A stretch of 64,000 bases of DNA from Hymenopellis radicata (lineage: Eukaryota > Basidiomycota > Agaricomycetes > Agaricales > Physalacriaceae): positions 29,896-93,895 of the forward strand of contig JADNRX010000214.1 in the NCBI GenBank assembly GCA_015501595.1. The letters are read 5' to 3'. A program made the translations under genes and the position numbers. Under the pieces are notes generated by a model. The model ran no database searches. It was not told where the DNA came from and saw only the letters and a list, made by a program, of their open reading frames with translations. Shown piece after piece: positions 26,534 to 38,225 of the stretch. Position 1 is the first letter of the stretch. Each line of letters starts with the position of its first letter.

Positions 26534-29500
26534 TTACCCGAAAAGCAGGTTCCGGCCGACTGACACGTCCCGAACGAGCAGATGATCACTATTCGAATGC
26601 CCGTGCGATGGCAGTGGAGGGAATGTGTAATCATGACCGTCAGTGCCAGAAAACATGGAACTCGTTGGCCGACAGCCCAAATTAGCTTTTTGCCGCTGCT
26701 CCTCCTCCCACCTTTGATACTTCTCGCAAGCAGCGTCAAAGAGCTTGCGCTCCGCAGTCGGTGTCGAAGGGAAACTCGACCACGAGAACCTGTCCTCGAG
26801 CTGACTCCCAAAAGCCATATGATCGCGCATATCCCTGTTCATGAATGTAAGCTCAAGACTAACGTAAACAATGAGGTAAAACTGACATGTCAAACCGGAC
26901 TAGCAGACCCTCGAAGTCCTCTCTACTTAGCTCGGCAATTATGGCTTTAGGGCCATTTGGCTCTTTCCGTTCAAGAGGCCTGTCAGCGAGGCTGTTCCTC
27001 CGACCGTTTACTATGTCAACCGATTTAGACCGTTCTCGTAATGCATTTTTTGCCGCTTCCTCTCGCCTTCTCCGCCGTAAACCTGCTTGGTACTCGACGA
27101 CCCACTCCCACATCTCTTCCGAGCACGCTAAGATCTCGGTCGCACGCAAGGCCAGATGCAAGTTCAAAGTCCTCGTATCTATATGTAACGTCTTATTGGG
27201 GAGATGATTCTTTGGCAGACGACTCGGCGTAGTTAATGGCAATGAAGGGGTGGGGGGAACCTCTGCTACAGGTATGCTTCCTGATGGCGGGAACTTATTC
27301 GAGGACGCTGGAGCTCTAGGAAAAAATCCTGAATATCTTGAATCATCCAAGGAGACGAATTGTGACGTTCGATGCAAAAGATTACGGGTAGAAACCCAAC
27401 GCTTATCGTCAACGCTGGTATCGATGGATAGGGGGCGTTTCTCCTGCAGTGGAAACCTAGCGGGATGCGGATTAATGGCGTTTCTCGCCTCCTCATCCGG
27501 GTCGTCGTCGTCGTCGTCAGAAAAGAACTCATCGTGCTGCTGCGGGACTGTCTTCGGCTGAAGCGGAGGAAATGCAAACTGTATAGGAGGATGGGTTCGG
27601 ACATCTGAAGGGATCATTCAGTAAGGATCTCCGAAGCTGTAGGAGTTCATACCTGTGAAGTGCATATTGAGGTAATTCGGTAACAGAGACAGCGGCGACA
27701 GATTTATGAATCTCGAGGCCTGCATCTCATTGTATATCGTTTCCAGCACAGTGTGATCTCTTGGGTTCACTGGCGGCCTTAAAGGACGCGTCAAGAACGG
27801 CGGAGGTCGAACGCGAGGGAAATCTGGTGTGGAAGGAGAGTGTATGGGAGAGTGTATGGCTTGAGCCGAAGGTGTCGATATGGATAATCGCCTCGTTCGC
27901 GTCTCCTGGACCACCGCGTCTAATGAACCGGTATTGGGCGCTTGCAGAGAGATCGAGGATCCTGAATACAGCTTCGAAGAAGTCGAAGGAGGTTTGGTGG
28001 CGTCCATGCTGGCCGACAACAAAGCCGAGGAATGGAGCGAGGGTGTTTTCTGCTGTAGCAGCGGCGAGGAGTTCACGAGACTGGTCATCGACTTCCGGGG
28101 CGCATGAGAAGCTTGAGTGATGGTTCCGCCATTCAAATCACTTCTATCCTCATCAGCTTCTACGATGGCAGTACTAGAGACAGGGAGACTTGGAGATGAG
28201 AGCATCGACGCTGGGGATGCCGACAAACTGACGGTGCTTGAGGAAGCCATTACTCTGGGACTGGATGTATCCATAGAGGGTGGAGACACGTCCTCTGATT
28301 TTCTGGCACTTATCCCAGAATCATACAGAGACGTAGGCATCGTCGAGTCGGTATCGCCGTCATCTTGGTCAGAGCTTCGCGTAACGTCGGAATGCGGGAT
28401 CGAATTTGCCGAGCGCCGCCTCACTTCATCAGCCGACCTAGAGTCGGAGCCAATGTCGCTCTCATCATCCGCTTCGTCTACGGCACGACCAGGAAAAAAT
28501 AGGTCTTCCTCAATCATCTTAACGCAGATTTGAAAGTGAGTTTATGTTTGTAACACTTATCGAGATTGCGCTTACCTCAAAGGCCCCTCCAGGTTTCAAC
28601 ACGCGAATGATCTCTTCAAAAAGATGATCCCACTAAGGTAAATGAATGAGCGCAGAATGACACCATCGATTGACGTGACAAACCTTGTCTTCAGGCACTC
28701 CCAACGCTATTCGCTTGATATGACTATGTGTAGAGATGTTCAGTGTTTATTTGGGGTCTGAAGAGCCTGTACGCACACATAATCAAACTCCTCGTTTGGG
28801 AAAGGCAGAAATTCCAAACTAATCATGGTTCCCATCAGAACGCGTACTCTGATTGATTTGAACGACCCACAAATTTCCTTGCGTCCAAGTAATGCGCTGT
28901 GCGAGGTCTATTGACCCGACTCGGTGAAGGTCAGGATGTAGAGGGACGATATCCAATCCTGCGAATCGTGTCATGATCCACTCCGGAGACCGACAATACA
29001 GCAGTCGTACCCACGAAGCTACAATCTCGCCAAATGCGGGCGCAGTTGAGAATCCAGGCGCCTGTGCCTGGAGAGGCTATCCGTTAACACACACCCTCCC
29101 AAAGCGACAACGAACACGAACCGCAACCGATATCGAGGACTTTTCTCGGAGGCTCCCCAAAGACGTGCCAAGTGATACTGTCGCATATCTGCTGGCAAAA
29201 AGATGTCTCCCAGACGTCTCTGGAATAGACCGCCACCATCATCAGTAAATCGAAGCTAACCGGAAAATATAGAAACTCCACGCGATTCGCACCACGCAGA
29301 ACAGGAATAGAGAAGCGACACTCACAGGTCCAATACGTCCCGCTCGTAGCTTCTCGGATATGGAACTTCATCCTTCCCAAATGGATGGTGTTTCCTCCCA
29401 CCCATGATACCGAGTCCACCCAGACTAGCCGCGCCCCACCCATCCCCACCGTTAGGTCCGAATCCAGGTTTGACACATCCGGAGAAACCTCCTTTGACAA

Positions 29501-30506
29501 TAAACTGCGCAGCGCGAGCACTGATATTGCGCTTGAGTTCTTCAAGGATAGTCCGGTCAGCAGTAGAAAACTTGAGGTGGTTTTCGATTTCCTGCTGCTT
29601 TTCGCGTTGTTTGTCTGACAAGAGTGGAGCCGCAGATTCAGGTTTAGGTTTTAAACGCGAAGGTGTCGGCGCTGGTGCCTGGAAAGATACGGGGGCGAGG
29701 AAGGGACCTACAGACATTGCAGAGGTGAAAGGGTAGAATGAAGAAGGGGGCGCGCCTGTCGAGTTGGCTCTGAGTGGTGATTTATTAGAATTATTAGGTC
29801 GGGATGCTGGAGATCGTATAGCAGGGGGAAGGGAGGGACGGGCTGTGCCATTGCCCATGATGGGCTTGGACTTTAATGTTTTTGTACCAGTCGACTTGCG
29901 TCTACGAACAAGGCCGTCTGGGAAGTGAAGGCCAGAAGGGCGCGCTCCAGATGTTGATGGACGGCCACCAGAACTAGAGGGACGAGCCTATGGGGGCAAG
30001 ACGTCAGATAGGCTTCTTGATTAGAAAGTAAAGAAAACTGTCGCGGGGTTTGTGGGGTTTAATCTAAAGCTACTTACTGTATCGACCTTGCTCGTCGACG
30101 GTGACGATGGCTGAAGCTGCGACGAGGCGGGTATACTGGAAGGCGGATAGTCGGGTACCGGATATAACTCCCAAGGCGTTACATCCTCTCTAGACCCAGT
30201 AGCCGTCCTAGGGCGAGTCTCTGCGGCCAGTTTCTTGAGCATCGGATTCGCGGAACGTGTTGGGACCGGAGCCAGGAGCGGGCGTGCATGTGAACGCGCT
30301 GGATGTCGGGCTGGCCGTGGCGGGACGTCGAGGGGAGCTGGGAACGATGCCGGTCTCGCGGTCAGGACCTGTGTGGAATTTAAATGGCGGATTGGGGAGA
30401 GATGAGGCTGGGAAGACGGTGCAGGGTCGTCAGCCGATTCGAATCCGCCTTGGGCCGACCGCGACCTCTGCGGACGGGGTCGTCCAGCAGAGGCTTCTAC
30501 AGACAT
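26534..30506 (-). CDS. Large SAM-dependent methyltransferase with disordered flanks
   Basis: About 1100 residues, ten or more exons. The start at 30506 gives MSVEASAGRPRPQRSRSAQG, a Ser/Pro-rich disordered N-terminus to about residue 330. The exon near 29350 ends KDEVPYPRSYERDVLDL, the entry to the methyltransferase fold. The SAM-binding loop is DIGCGTGAWIL (near 29125, split by an intron at the third Gly). GLDIVPLHPDLHRVGS follows, then WTQGNFLEFLPFPNEEFDYV and WDHLFEEIIRVLKPGGAFE (post-I and motif III region). The C-terminal half is again Ser/Pro-rich, with an Asp run (FFSDDDDDDPDEEARNAI) and a closing helical part (CSEEMWEWVVEYQAGLRRRR). Fungal proteins of this layout are usually called methyltransferase-domain proteins of unknown substrate. 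The final exon ends VRDVSVGRNLLFG. Confidence 0.86.
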
Positions 30507-31823
30507 GGTTGCTATCGTGGACGTTGGCGGCGACGATTCTCGTGTATATCCAGTCAGTCCGTGCCAGCATCCACAGCGTCGAGCTCAACGGTCGACGATG
30601 AACGCTCAGGTCCAAGCCATGGCAAGCGTAAAAAGGAAAGCTTTGGATATATTTAAATTTCAATCGGCCGGATGCGCCTGTGTATTTCATTTCTCGGAGC
30701 TCATCACCCTTACCCGCCTCTCTGCTCGTCGCCGTCTCTGCTGTCCTCGTTGCCGCCAGCCGCGACCGACTCGTCCGCCCCCTTCACCCACACGACTTAG
30801 GAGGCTCTGCGGGGTTACCGTAGGTCCTGCTGCATTCTTTGAGGCACCGATCACTAGGCTATCCTTCCTTCCTGCTTCCATCAGGCTCATTATATGCCCA
30901 TAAAGGTATCACACCAGGACGGCAGAGCGGATGCCACTGGACAGAACTCTGGGCCTAGTATCACCTGCTTGGATCCACACACTCGATCCATTTCGCGTTC
31001 GTTTTCCAAAAATACTTGTGTCAAACGTACATCTCCTTCCAATCTCGTGCACTGGCAAAATAAGCTCTAAACCCCCTAGTCGTCTGTCGATGCGTCATAG
31101 ATCTTGGTACTAGATAACTCCTACCCCCACTAAGAGATCTCCGCCGACAAGGAAAGCGCGGTCTTTGCCTGGTATAAATCTCGCTGAAGTTTGACATCCG
31201 TCTGTTTACAATGTACTTTTGGCTCGGCTGCACTGGTTCTCGTAAACTGCCCTACTCATTGTCTTTACGCCACCTGACGATGATACCCATCCTGCTTCCC
31301 GCGATGTAATAGGACTTGTATACATCCGACGGTGGCCTCGGGCTTCCTCTCAATATATTGGGCGGGAATTGGATGTCGGCTACGATCGCTTCCAAGCTTT
31401 GCCTCCTCATAGGACAACATCGAGTCTGGTACGGACATCGAGCAGTCGGTAAGAATTGGCCGTACCCAAGTCCACCAACAGCTATTAAACTGTCCTTTAG
31501 AGTGCACTCCCGCGAACGTGAAACAATTCTAGCCGTACTTTTACGTTGCATTTCCCCGCTCACAATGTTCTTGGCAACCTTCTTGTCCGCGCCTGACCGG
31601 CTTCTGAATCATTGCTGCGCTTTCCCGAGCCCGTCCAGACTCCATTTATGAGCTAGACACCCGAACCTGACTAGAGAGCAGTATAAAGGTCGAAACGTTT
31701 TTGGAGACGAGACAGACATCTTCTCCCTAGCACTACAGTGAGTCTGCATTGTACTTGCGCGTTTCTTCGACTCGACTTATGCTTTCTCCCAAGTTCGCTC
31801 AGAAGAACTCTTCAGCCGCCACA
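30507..31823. other. Long intergenic region between divergent genes
   Basis: About 1.3 kb between the methyltransferase start and the secreted-protein start. A minus-strand frame near 31270-31440 reads SMLSYEEAKLGSDRSRHPIP but has no partner exons or homology I recognise. The rest shows no coding signal. Confidence 0.45.
31682..31688 (+). promoter_or_regulatory. TATA box of the secreted cysteine-rich protein
   Basis: TATAAAG lies 136-142 bases upstream of the preferred ATG at 31824. It is one of the best TATA matches in the window and points to a regulated promoter. Confidence 0.5.
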
Positions 31824-32280
31824 ATGTTGTCCACCAACTCGAAGCTTTTTGCCGCGTAAGAATCTTCGTCAATTGCCGCTCAGAATCTCCTATTAATTTC
31901 CTATGCTCAGTGTCATCGGCGTCGCCCTCTTACCTGCCGTCTTGTCTCTGCAAGTACACTGTGCAGATACCCGCGCCGTCAATATTTACGTCCCCCTCGC
32001 TCAAGAGGCTGGCAACCTGCTCTGCGCCGAGCGCTTCTGTGCGCCCGAGGTTGGCATCCCGGAGGACCCCACCCGTTCCAAGACGGTTTGCTCTACCGAC
32101 GTGTCTGAAGCAACGGCGACTGTCAGGCTCGGTACCTGCACCGACAACTGCGAAGAGGCAACGAGCTTGATCATCGCGGAATGTATCGAGAACGGTTGGA
32201 CGTCGGGCTACGCGACGACGGAGGATGAGTCGGAGTACTACTACATTTCTGACAAGGCTACCACTGCAACCACCTGCTAA
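31824..32280 (+). CDS. Small secreted cysteine-rich protein
   Basis: Two exons (31824-31855 and 31911-32280) encode 133 residues. The N-terminus MLSTNSKLFAAVIGVALLPA is a good signal peptide, with cleavage expected near residue 25-29. The mature part is acidic, lacks membrane segments and contains eight cysteines (HCADT, LLCAERFC, TVC, GTC, DNC, AEC and a terminal Cys), enough for four disulfides. An in-frame ATG at 31779 would add 15 residues before the signal peptide; 31824 is preferred because it has the better Kozak context (GCCACAATG) and places the signal at the very end. No family is recognised. Size, charge and cysteine content fit an effector-like or wall-associated secreted protein, but that is inference only. 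Confidence 0.82.
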
Positions 32281-32364
32281 TCGTTGAGAGTACAGTTTCT
32301 AGTGTTCAATTATTCAGTTTTGGACTACAATTACGAGGTATATACAAATACACAATCATGATAG

Positions 32365-33926
32365 TCATGGGTCATCTTTCGAATCTTGCTCCAACCCATA
32401 AACAAGCCCAAGGGCTATCCTCGCCGCGGCCTTCCTTCTTTCCGCCTCATCATCCATACCCGCAATTTCAGCTTTCATCCCCTGCAGTGCCGACATCACC
32501 TGCCCAATATCAAACGGTGCAAGGTCAAAATCATCAGCATCCGCTTCATCCTCAGCCGGAGGTCCCTCAACTTTCTGGGATCCGAATATCCGCTGAGCGC
32601 TCTCTCTAATCTCTGATTTCGACGGCATATCCTCGTCACCATCCGTGTCGATATCGTTGTCTTCGAGACTGTCATAAGGGACATCCTGACTGGTATCCCC
32701 AAGATCAGAGTGGCTGCCCAAAGAGTGATACATTATATCGCCGTCCGAAGGACCCAGTCTATCTGAGCCAAACGACACGTCAAACGGAACCTCATCAAAG
32801 CTTGAATCATCTGGAAGAGGCTGCTCCTCCGATGTGCGCTTCGGTTCCGTTGGAGGCGCGGAAACGAACACAGAAAAGTCATCGTCAAAGCCACTGACGA
32901 CAGTCTTGTCGTCTGCGGGAGAAACATGATCTCCCCAGCCTTCGGTCTCGAGATCAGTCGGGGAGAAGGACATGTCGGAGGTTTTCCAGGGGTCCTCTTT
33001 CTCTCCGTCTTCCAGCCATCTAGCCAGTTCTTCCATTTCGCTATGTACTTTGTCAGGTGTGCGTAATGAGGCCAAAGCGGGAACGGCGAAATCCGATTCG
33101 TCAGGCGACAGTTCGGGAGCATCGAAGGAGGATTGCGCCCACTCTAAGAACGCGGCGCCTCGTTGATTCGCTCCGGCTGACTTTTTGGATGTCGCCACAG
33201 ATGTTTGCATGGAGGGCCACATAATCGTGCTCAGTGCGTCGAGCACGCGAGGCAGAGAGGGTATCGCTATCATACAGTCATTATGATTTCAGGATGCATT
33301 AAGAGCAGACCGACCGTCTTCTTCTTCTACTTCATCTGAAGCAATGTCCGAGGCGTCGATGAACTCAAATCCATGCGATGAGAGGAATTCATCGATTATG
33401 CTAGTTTCTTCCGAAGCGTCCTCTTCATCCTCCTTGTCCTCTTCGGGAATGTTGGGCGGTCCAGGTATGCGCACGGCTAGGGAGACTTCAGGTTCAGCAC
33501 CAGCTATGTCCTTGGAAAGGCGATGGATGTGGTGCTTATATGCCTGTAGTACTGTCGCCGTCAAGAGGCAATACACGAGGAGACAGCCATTCTCACCTCG
33601 CCTCTACCCCACACAAATATGACCGCAGGGATACCCTGGAAATGGTAGGGGGCTAGGCCCTTGATTGGACGCGCAAGGAAATGCACGTCGGCCTTATAGT
33701 ACTTGTTCTCGATAGTCCATGGAATGTGTGTCTCTGTCTCTCCTGTTGTCGGCGCCTTCGTTTCTATCGAGTCCGCTGACGACAACTGTTGGATGCCTGC
33801 AAATGTCGAGGTCAGGCTGCGTGCTCAAACCAGAGGCATCACGCAAAACGAACGTTTGACGAGATCCAACGAGGTATCGAGGGTCGACGACACTGTCAGA
33901 ATACGACACGATGCCTCCGACATCAT
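32365..33926 (-). CDS. Alpha/gamma-adaptin-binding protein p34-like (AAGAB/Irc6 family)
   Basis: About 455 residues in four exons. The N-terminus MMSEASCRILTVSSTLDTSL begins a small GTPase-like fold as in p34/AAGAB. After an intron come RIQQLSSADSIETKAP and IENKYYKADVHFLARP, then GIPAVIFVWGRGE, the most conserved block of the family. An acidic stretch (PEEDKEDEEDASEETS) leads into EFIDASDIASDEVEEEDG, the FExID/S-type motif typical of AAGAB. The C-terminal half is long, acidic and Ser-rich and ends with a helix (IGQVMSALQGMKAEIAGMDD). In animals AAGAB is an assembly chaperone for AP-1 and AP-2 clathrin adaptors; the yeast relative is Irc6. Its stop lies 85 bases from the convergent secreted-protein gene. 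Confidence 0.85.
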
Positions 33927-35067
33927 GGTGGTTAAGTGTGAACGGGCCATCGGTCCGCGAGATTCATTACAACTTTGATGGCGCTAACCGCCACGGCCCG
34001 CCGCTCACTTCACTTGGTTTCAACAATATGTGTGTTCAGCCTTACATAGTAAAACACAACAATGCTTAGTTTTAAGAGAATCGCGTCCCGGGCACCCTTC
34101 GCTCTCAGTCGATTTGCACCTTAACTTCTCCAACGTGAACAGAAGCGCAAGTTCATGTGCAAACACGATGTAGGCGAAATTTGCTATCATCTTGGCTAAA
34201 GGAGAAGTATTAAAACCGCACAGCACATAAAGGAGATGGCTTTCTCGAAGCAACTCAGTAGCATAGCACGGATCTGGTCGTGGGTAGACAAAATAGTACA
34301 GCACAGGTTTCGTTCATCAGTGTAGCAAGGCGGAAAGTCAGAGAAAGGCACATTGCGAAGCAAGCTGCTCTCGACGTCGGCCAGGTCGCGAGATCATGAA
34401 GAGCAAGGCGCACAAGTTGGCTCGGGTGATGCCCATCGGACGAGCTGAGAGTGCGGGATCAGAGGGATAGACGCGCGATCGAGGTGTGTATAGCAGGAGC
34501 AGTAGGTTCGGTAGAATCCATGAAGCGCCCTAGCCTAAGAGCGCCTCTCCGTCCAACGGATTTCTATGTAACCGAGCCATGTCACGATCAAGAACCGTAA
34601 AAAAATGCGTCCGTAAAACGAGAGAATGAAGAGAGAGTTGGAGGCATCGCTGTATAGTAATGAGTGAAAGAGGTGCCGAAGGACGAGACTCTCACCTGGT
34701 TTGTTTTGCGACCGGACGGGTGACTACATCTTGAGGACCCAAATTCACCGTACTGTTGAGTGAGTGTGAAAGGAGCAGACGGCGAGAGAAACATGCCTCG
34801 TATTACGATAAGGCTTGTGTAACCCAACTCGATTAAACTCGAGCAATTGCTCCATGTTCGCCTGAATGCTATTCTCTGACCGTAAGCATTTTGGCGTCCT
34901 TGCGCTACATCAGCACTTCGTCTGTACTTTGCTGACAGAATGTCTGTTCTCTTCGTAGAAAGTTGGCGGGCCCGAGGCCGTCGCGTATAATTTAATAAAC
35001 AATATACAAGTAATCTCTGTCCCCGGATTAGACAGCGTGAAAAACGAGAGGAAAGGACAACACACCT
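33927..35067. other. Intergenic, nothing recognised
   Basis: About 1.1 kb without coding motifs. Only short open frames of low quality on either strand. It should include the p34-like promoter at the left and the 3' flank of the bL35m gene at the right. Confidence 0.45.
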
Positions 35068-35425
35068 CTAATTCGAGCCATACGGCAACAGCAGTTTCTT
35101 CAGCTTATGCGCCTGCGCCGGCGTCGCGTACGCAGTCTGCGCGAGCCGGTTCTTCCGCCCCGGCGCCTTGTCCACATTCAAATGCTGATGATACGCATTG
35201 CCCTGCTCATAGTCAGCTCCAGCCCCGCCCTCAGCGCCGAATAGGATGCACGCGTTTGAACGCAGTCCCGCTGCCCAATGATCACCACCGCTTTTTTGCG
35301 CCTTTGTGCGACTTCATTTTGTATCCGGCCTCAGCGACGGCGGAGGCGGAGAAGAGCCTCGACATGAAGGGTGCCGGTGAGAGCGCGCCTGGCCGTAGCG
35401 ACGGCCATAGTCGATTGAAGAACAT
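35068..35425 (-). pseudogene. MRPL35: Mitochondrial ribosomal protein bL35m with in-frame stop
   Basis: Two exons (intron 35206-35251, 46 nt, GT..AG) give a 103-codon frame. The ATG at 35425 starts a mitochondrial-presequence-like N-terminus (MFFNRLWPSLRPGALSPAPF, then MSRLFSASAVAEAGYK). The bL35 core follows: KMKSHKGAKKRW, then SLGSGTAFKR, then HLNVDKAPGRKNRLAQTAYA and HKLKKLLLPYGSN. Between RW and SLGSG there is an in-frame TGA at 35282-35284, where the family has a residue; CGA to TGA would be a single C-to-T change. No short intron can remove it without also losing the conserved SLGSG block. If real, the protein stops after 48 residues. bL35m is a core part of the mitochondrial large subunit, so either another copy exists, the base is wrong, or this is a young pseudogene. 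Confidence 0.75.
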
Positions 35426-35658
35426 GGAGGACGGGAGAGAATCTTGCCGAATACTGCCGTGGCTGTGCAGTTTATCGCACGGTCGTAATCTCCCTTGGGC
35501 AGACGCGTTCAACTCAAAGAATGACTCTGCTCACTAGAATTGTATTCTCTGTTGCTTCCTCGGCTTCGCGTGAGGTAGGTGATCAAGTCGACATACGTAC
35601 ACTGAGATTCCCCGACCCCGACTCGTCTATATGCCATATTAGTAAGTAACTCGTTATC

Positions 35659-35970
35659 ATGGCGTTGACGTCGACCTTGGTCGCACTGAGCGTTTTGCTC
35701 CCGTGCACTGTCGCGTACGATGCCTCTCGTGAGTAGCCCTTGTTCTTCAAATTCATCTTTACCCGTGCCCTCTCCGAAAACACAGACATCTGGTCAGTGT
35801 TATCGAACGGTGACCGGCTCATCTTGACGCCTGGCGCTATGGGCCCCGCCATACTCAGTGGGACGGGATCGCAAAATCACTCTAATCTGCAGGATAACCC
35901 AACTTATGACTGGATGTTCAATACTTACAGTTGCATTTTCTCTACGAATGCACAATGTATAAGTATCTGA
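35659..35970 (+). pseudogene. Truncated secreted-protein gene
   Basis: The ATG at 35659 opens a signal peptide (MALTSTLVALSVLLPCTVAY). An intron of about 55 nt, starting with GTGAGT near 35728, joins to IWSVLSNGDRLILTPGAMGP, which has the look of a beta-sheet domain of a secreted enzyme or lectin. The frame then runs into AT-rich sequence and stops at 35970, close to the tail of the NLR gene. About 80 residues remain, so this is most likely the 5' end of a gene whose remainder is missing. I cannot name the family. Confidence 0.4.
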
Positions 35971-36343
35971 TGAGAGTCATAGAGATGATGATTTCAGATC
36001 CTGAAGCAAAAACTTTATAATTAATGTTCAGTATAGCACTCTGCCCAGTTTTCACCAATACGGGCCTCTGAAAAATCAACAGTGAAATCACCGAAGTGTG
36101 AAATGAGAAGTTGACAGCGGGGGGTACGAAGGGCAGGCATCAATGTGGATGGAAGCCATAGAAGTCTTTTCTGGTGCAGAGAGACCAACCAGCCATCATT
36201 TTGAACATGCCAAGCTTGTGAGCTTGTAGGAGCTGAGGGAAATGTCAATGAGAAACATGCAATCAAGGGAAAGTGATAGTAACATGAAGTTTTGTTAGAA
36301 AAGCAAAGTTGGTTATATGGCACAGAGATGATGGAATGACCAT

Positions 36344-37391
36344 AGCCAGTCTCCGCATTCCACATCCGCACTGTGTTGTCCCATGAGGAGGAGACAATGT
36401 GCTGGCCATCATATGAGAACAAGGCAGAGCTAACCGGAGCTGTGTGACCCTTCAGCATCAGCTCCTCCTTGCCTGTCTTTGCATTCCACACTCGCACTGT
36501 TCTATCATTTGAGGAAGAGACAATGTGCTGGCCATCATGAGAGAATGAGGCAGAGCTAACCCAATTAGTGTGACCCTCCAGCAATAGCTCCTTCTTGCCT
36601 GTCTCTGCATTCCACACACGTACTGTGTTGTCATATGAGGAAGAGACAATGTGCTGACCATCACATGAGAATGAGGCAGAGGTGACTGAATCTGTATGCT
36701 CCTCTAGCAATAGCTCCTCCATGCCTGTCTCTGCATTCCACACCCGCACTGTTTCATCGTGCGAGGAAGAGACAATGTATCGACCATCATGCGAAAATGA
36801 GGCAGACGTGACATGATTTGTATGCCCCTTCAACATCAGCTCCTCCTTGCCTGTCTCTGCATTCCACACCCATACTGACTTATCATCTGAGGAAGAGACA
36901 ATGTACCGGTCATCATGCGAGAACAAGACAGAATTGACGAAATCTGTGTGCCCCTCCAGTATCAGCTCCTCCTTACCTGTCTCTGCATTCCATACCCGCA
37001 CTGTCCTATCATATGAGGAAGAGACAATGTGCTGACCATTATGCGAAACTGAGGCAAATATAACCCAATTTGTATGCTCCTGCAGTATCAACTCCTCCTT
37101 GCCTGTCTCTGCATTCCACACTCCCACTGTCTTGTCCCATGAGGAAGAGATGATGTGCCGGTTATCATATGAGAATGAGGCAGAGGTAATCCAATCTGTA
37201 TGCCCCTGCAGCATCAGCTCCTCCATGCCTGTCTCTGCATTCCACATCCCCACTGACCTATCATCTGAGGAAGAGACAATGTACTGGTCATTATGTGAGA
37301 ATGAGGCAGAGTTGACTGCACTTATATGCTCCCACAGCATCAGCTTCTCATGCGAAAATGAGGCAGAGGTGACACAATTTGTATGATTTGT
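36344..37391 (-). repeat. Near-identical 126-bp WD40 repeat array
   Basis: Eight full 42-residue WD units and one decayed unit at the start, each of the form GHTxxVxSASFSHDGQHIVS followed by SSxDxTVRVWNAETGKEEL. Units differ mainly in the residues after HT (DW, NW, DF, NH, DS, NW, AP) and in the residue after SS. The DNA is also highly repetitive, which is the high-internal-conservation signature seen in WD repeats of fungal HET-D/HET-E type receptors. Confidence 0.93.
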
Positions 37392-38225
37392 AATTGTAGT
37401 CAATAGGTGCTCTCTCCTTCTTTTACCTAACAATTTTGGAAGGTGTGTAAAGCGGTCTTTCCATTTATGTAGAAGCTTTGACTCTCCATTATAGACAGCA
37501 AGTGCAGAGATATATAGATGAGGTGTTGATGCTGCAAGAGAGTTGGAGATAAATGCTGTTGCAAAGTCCCAGACATCTTTCAGGTTGCATAATAGTATAG
37601 TAGTCACCTCGTCCTCTATTTCATATTGCTGTATTATATAGTTAATATATAGTGACAGCTCAATAATATTCAAAAAACTTACAACTTTCAAAGCCTCATA
37701 TGCAATTCTAAGCTCTATTGAGCATTTACCACCGTGACCAATGAGGTTCATAGTCTCGATCCAGAAAAGAAGTTGGTTATCACAAAATAATCGTAATTTT
37801 GTTATGACTTCAACTTGAACTGTCAAATCAAGTAAGCTGTAATTGAGATGTTCAGCCCAGTGCAGCAGACATAATGAAGGAGAGGTGCAATATGATTACT
37901 GATGCGCTCAGTGAGGTCTGAGACTTCACAGTTGAGGAGGAAAGAAGATGAAAGGTTGCAAATGTTGAAATGCAGATCACGCTTCATAATAGTAAAGCAT
38001 TCTCGAGCAAGCAAGGCATGCTGAGTAGCGGTATTGCAAGTGTAGGTTGAACTCCTCTTAGAGTCACACATGAAGTCATAGAATGATTTATGATACCAGT
38101 ATATCCGGCCATCATACTTTGACACATATAACACGGCATGAAGGTATTCAATAACACACTCCACAACATCCACATCACATGTGAATTCACATGTAAGACC
38201 ACTCAGCACTGGAATAGACACCGGC

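Noticed and set aside
30431..30441. tRNA B-box lookalike (GATTCGAATCC)
   Set aside because: It lies within the coding exon of the methyltransferase gene and no A-box or stem is nearby.
35037..35537. 166-codon plus-strand frame
   Set aside because: It is antisense to the bL35m gene, whose conserved blocks on the minus strand explain the open frame.
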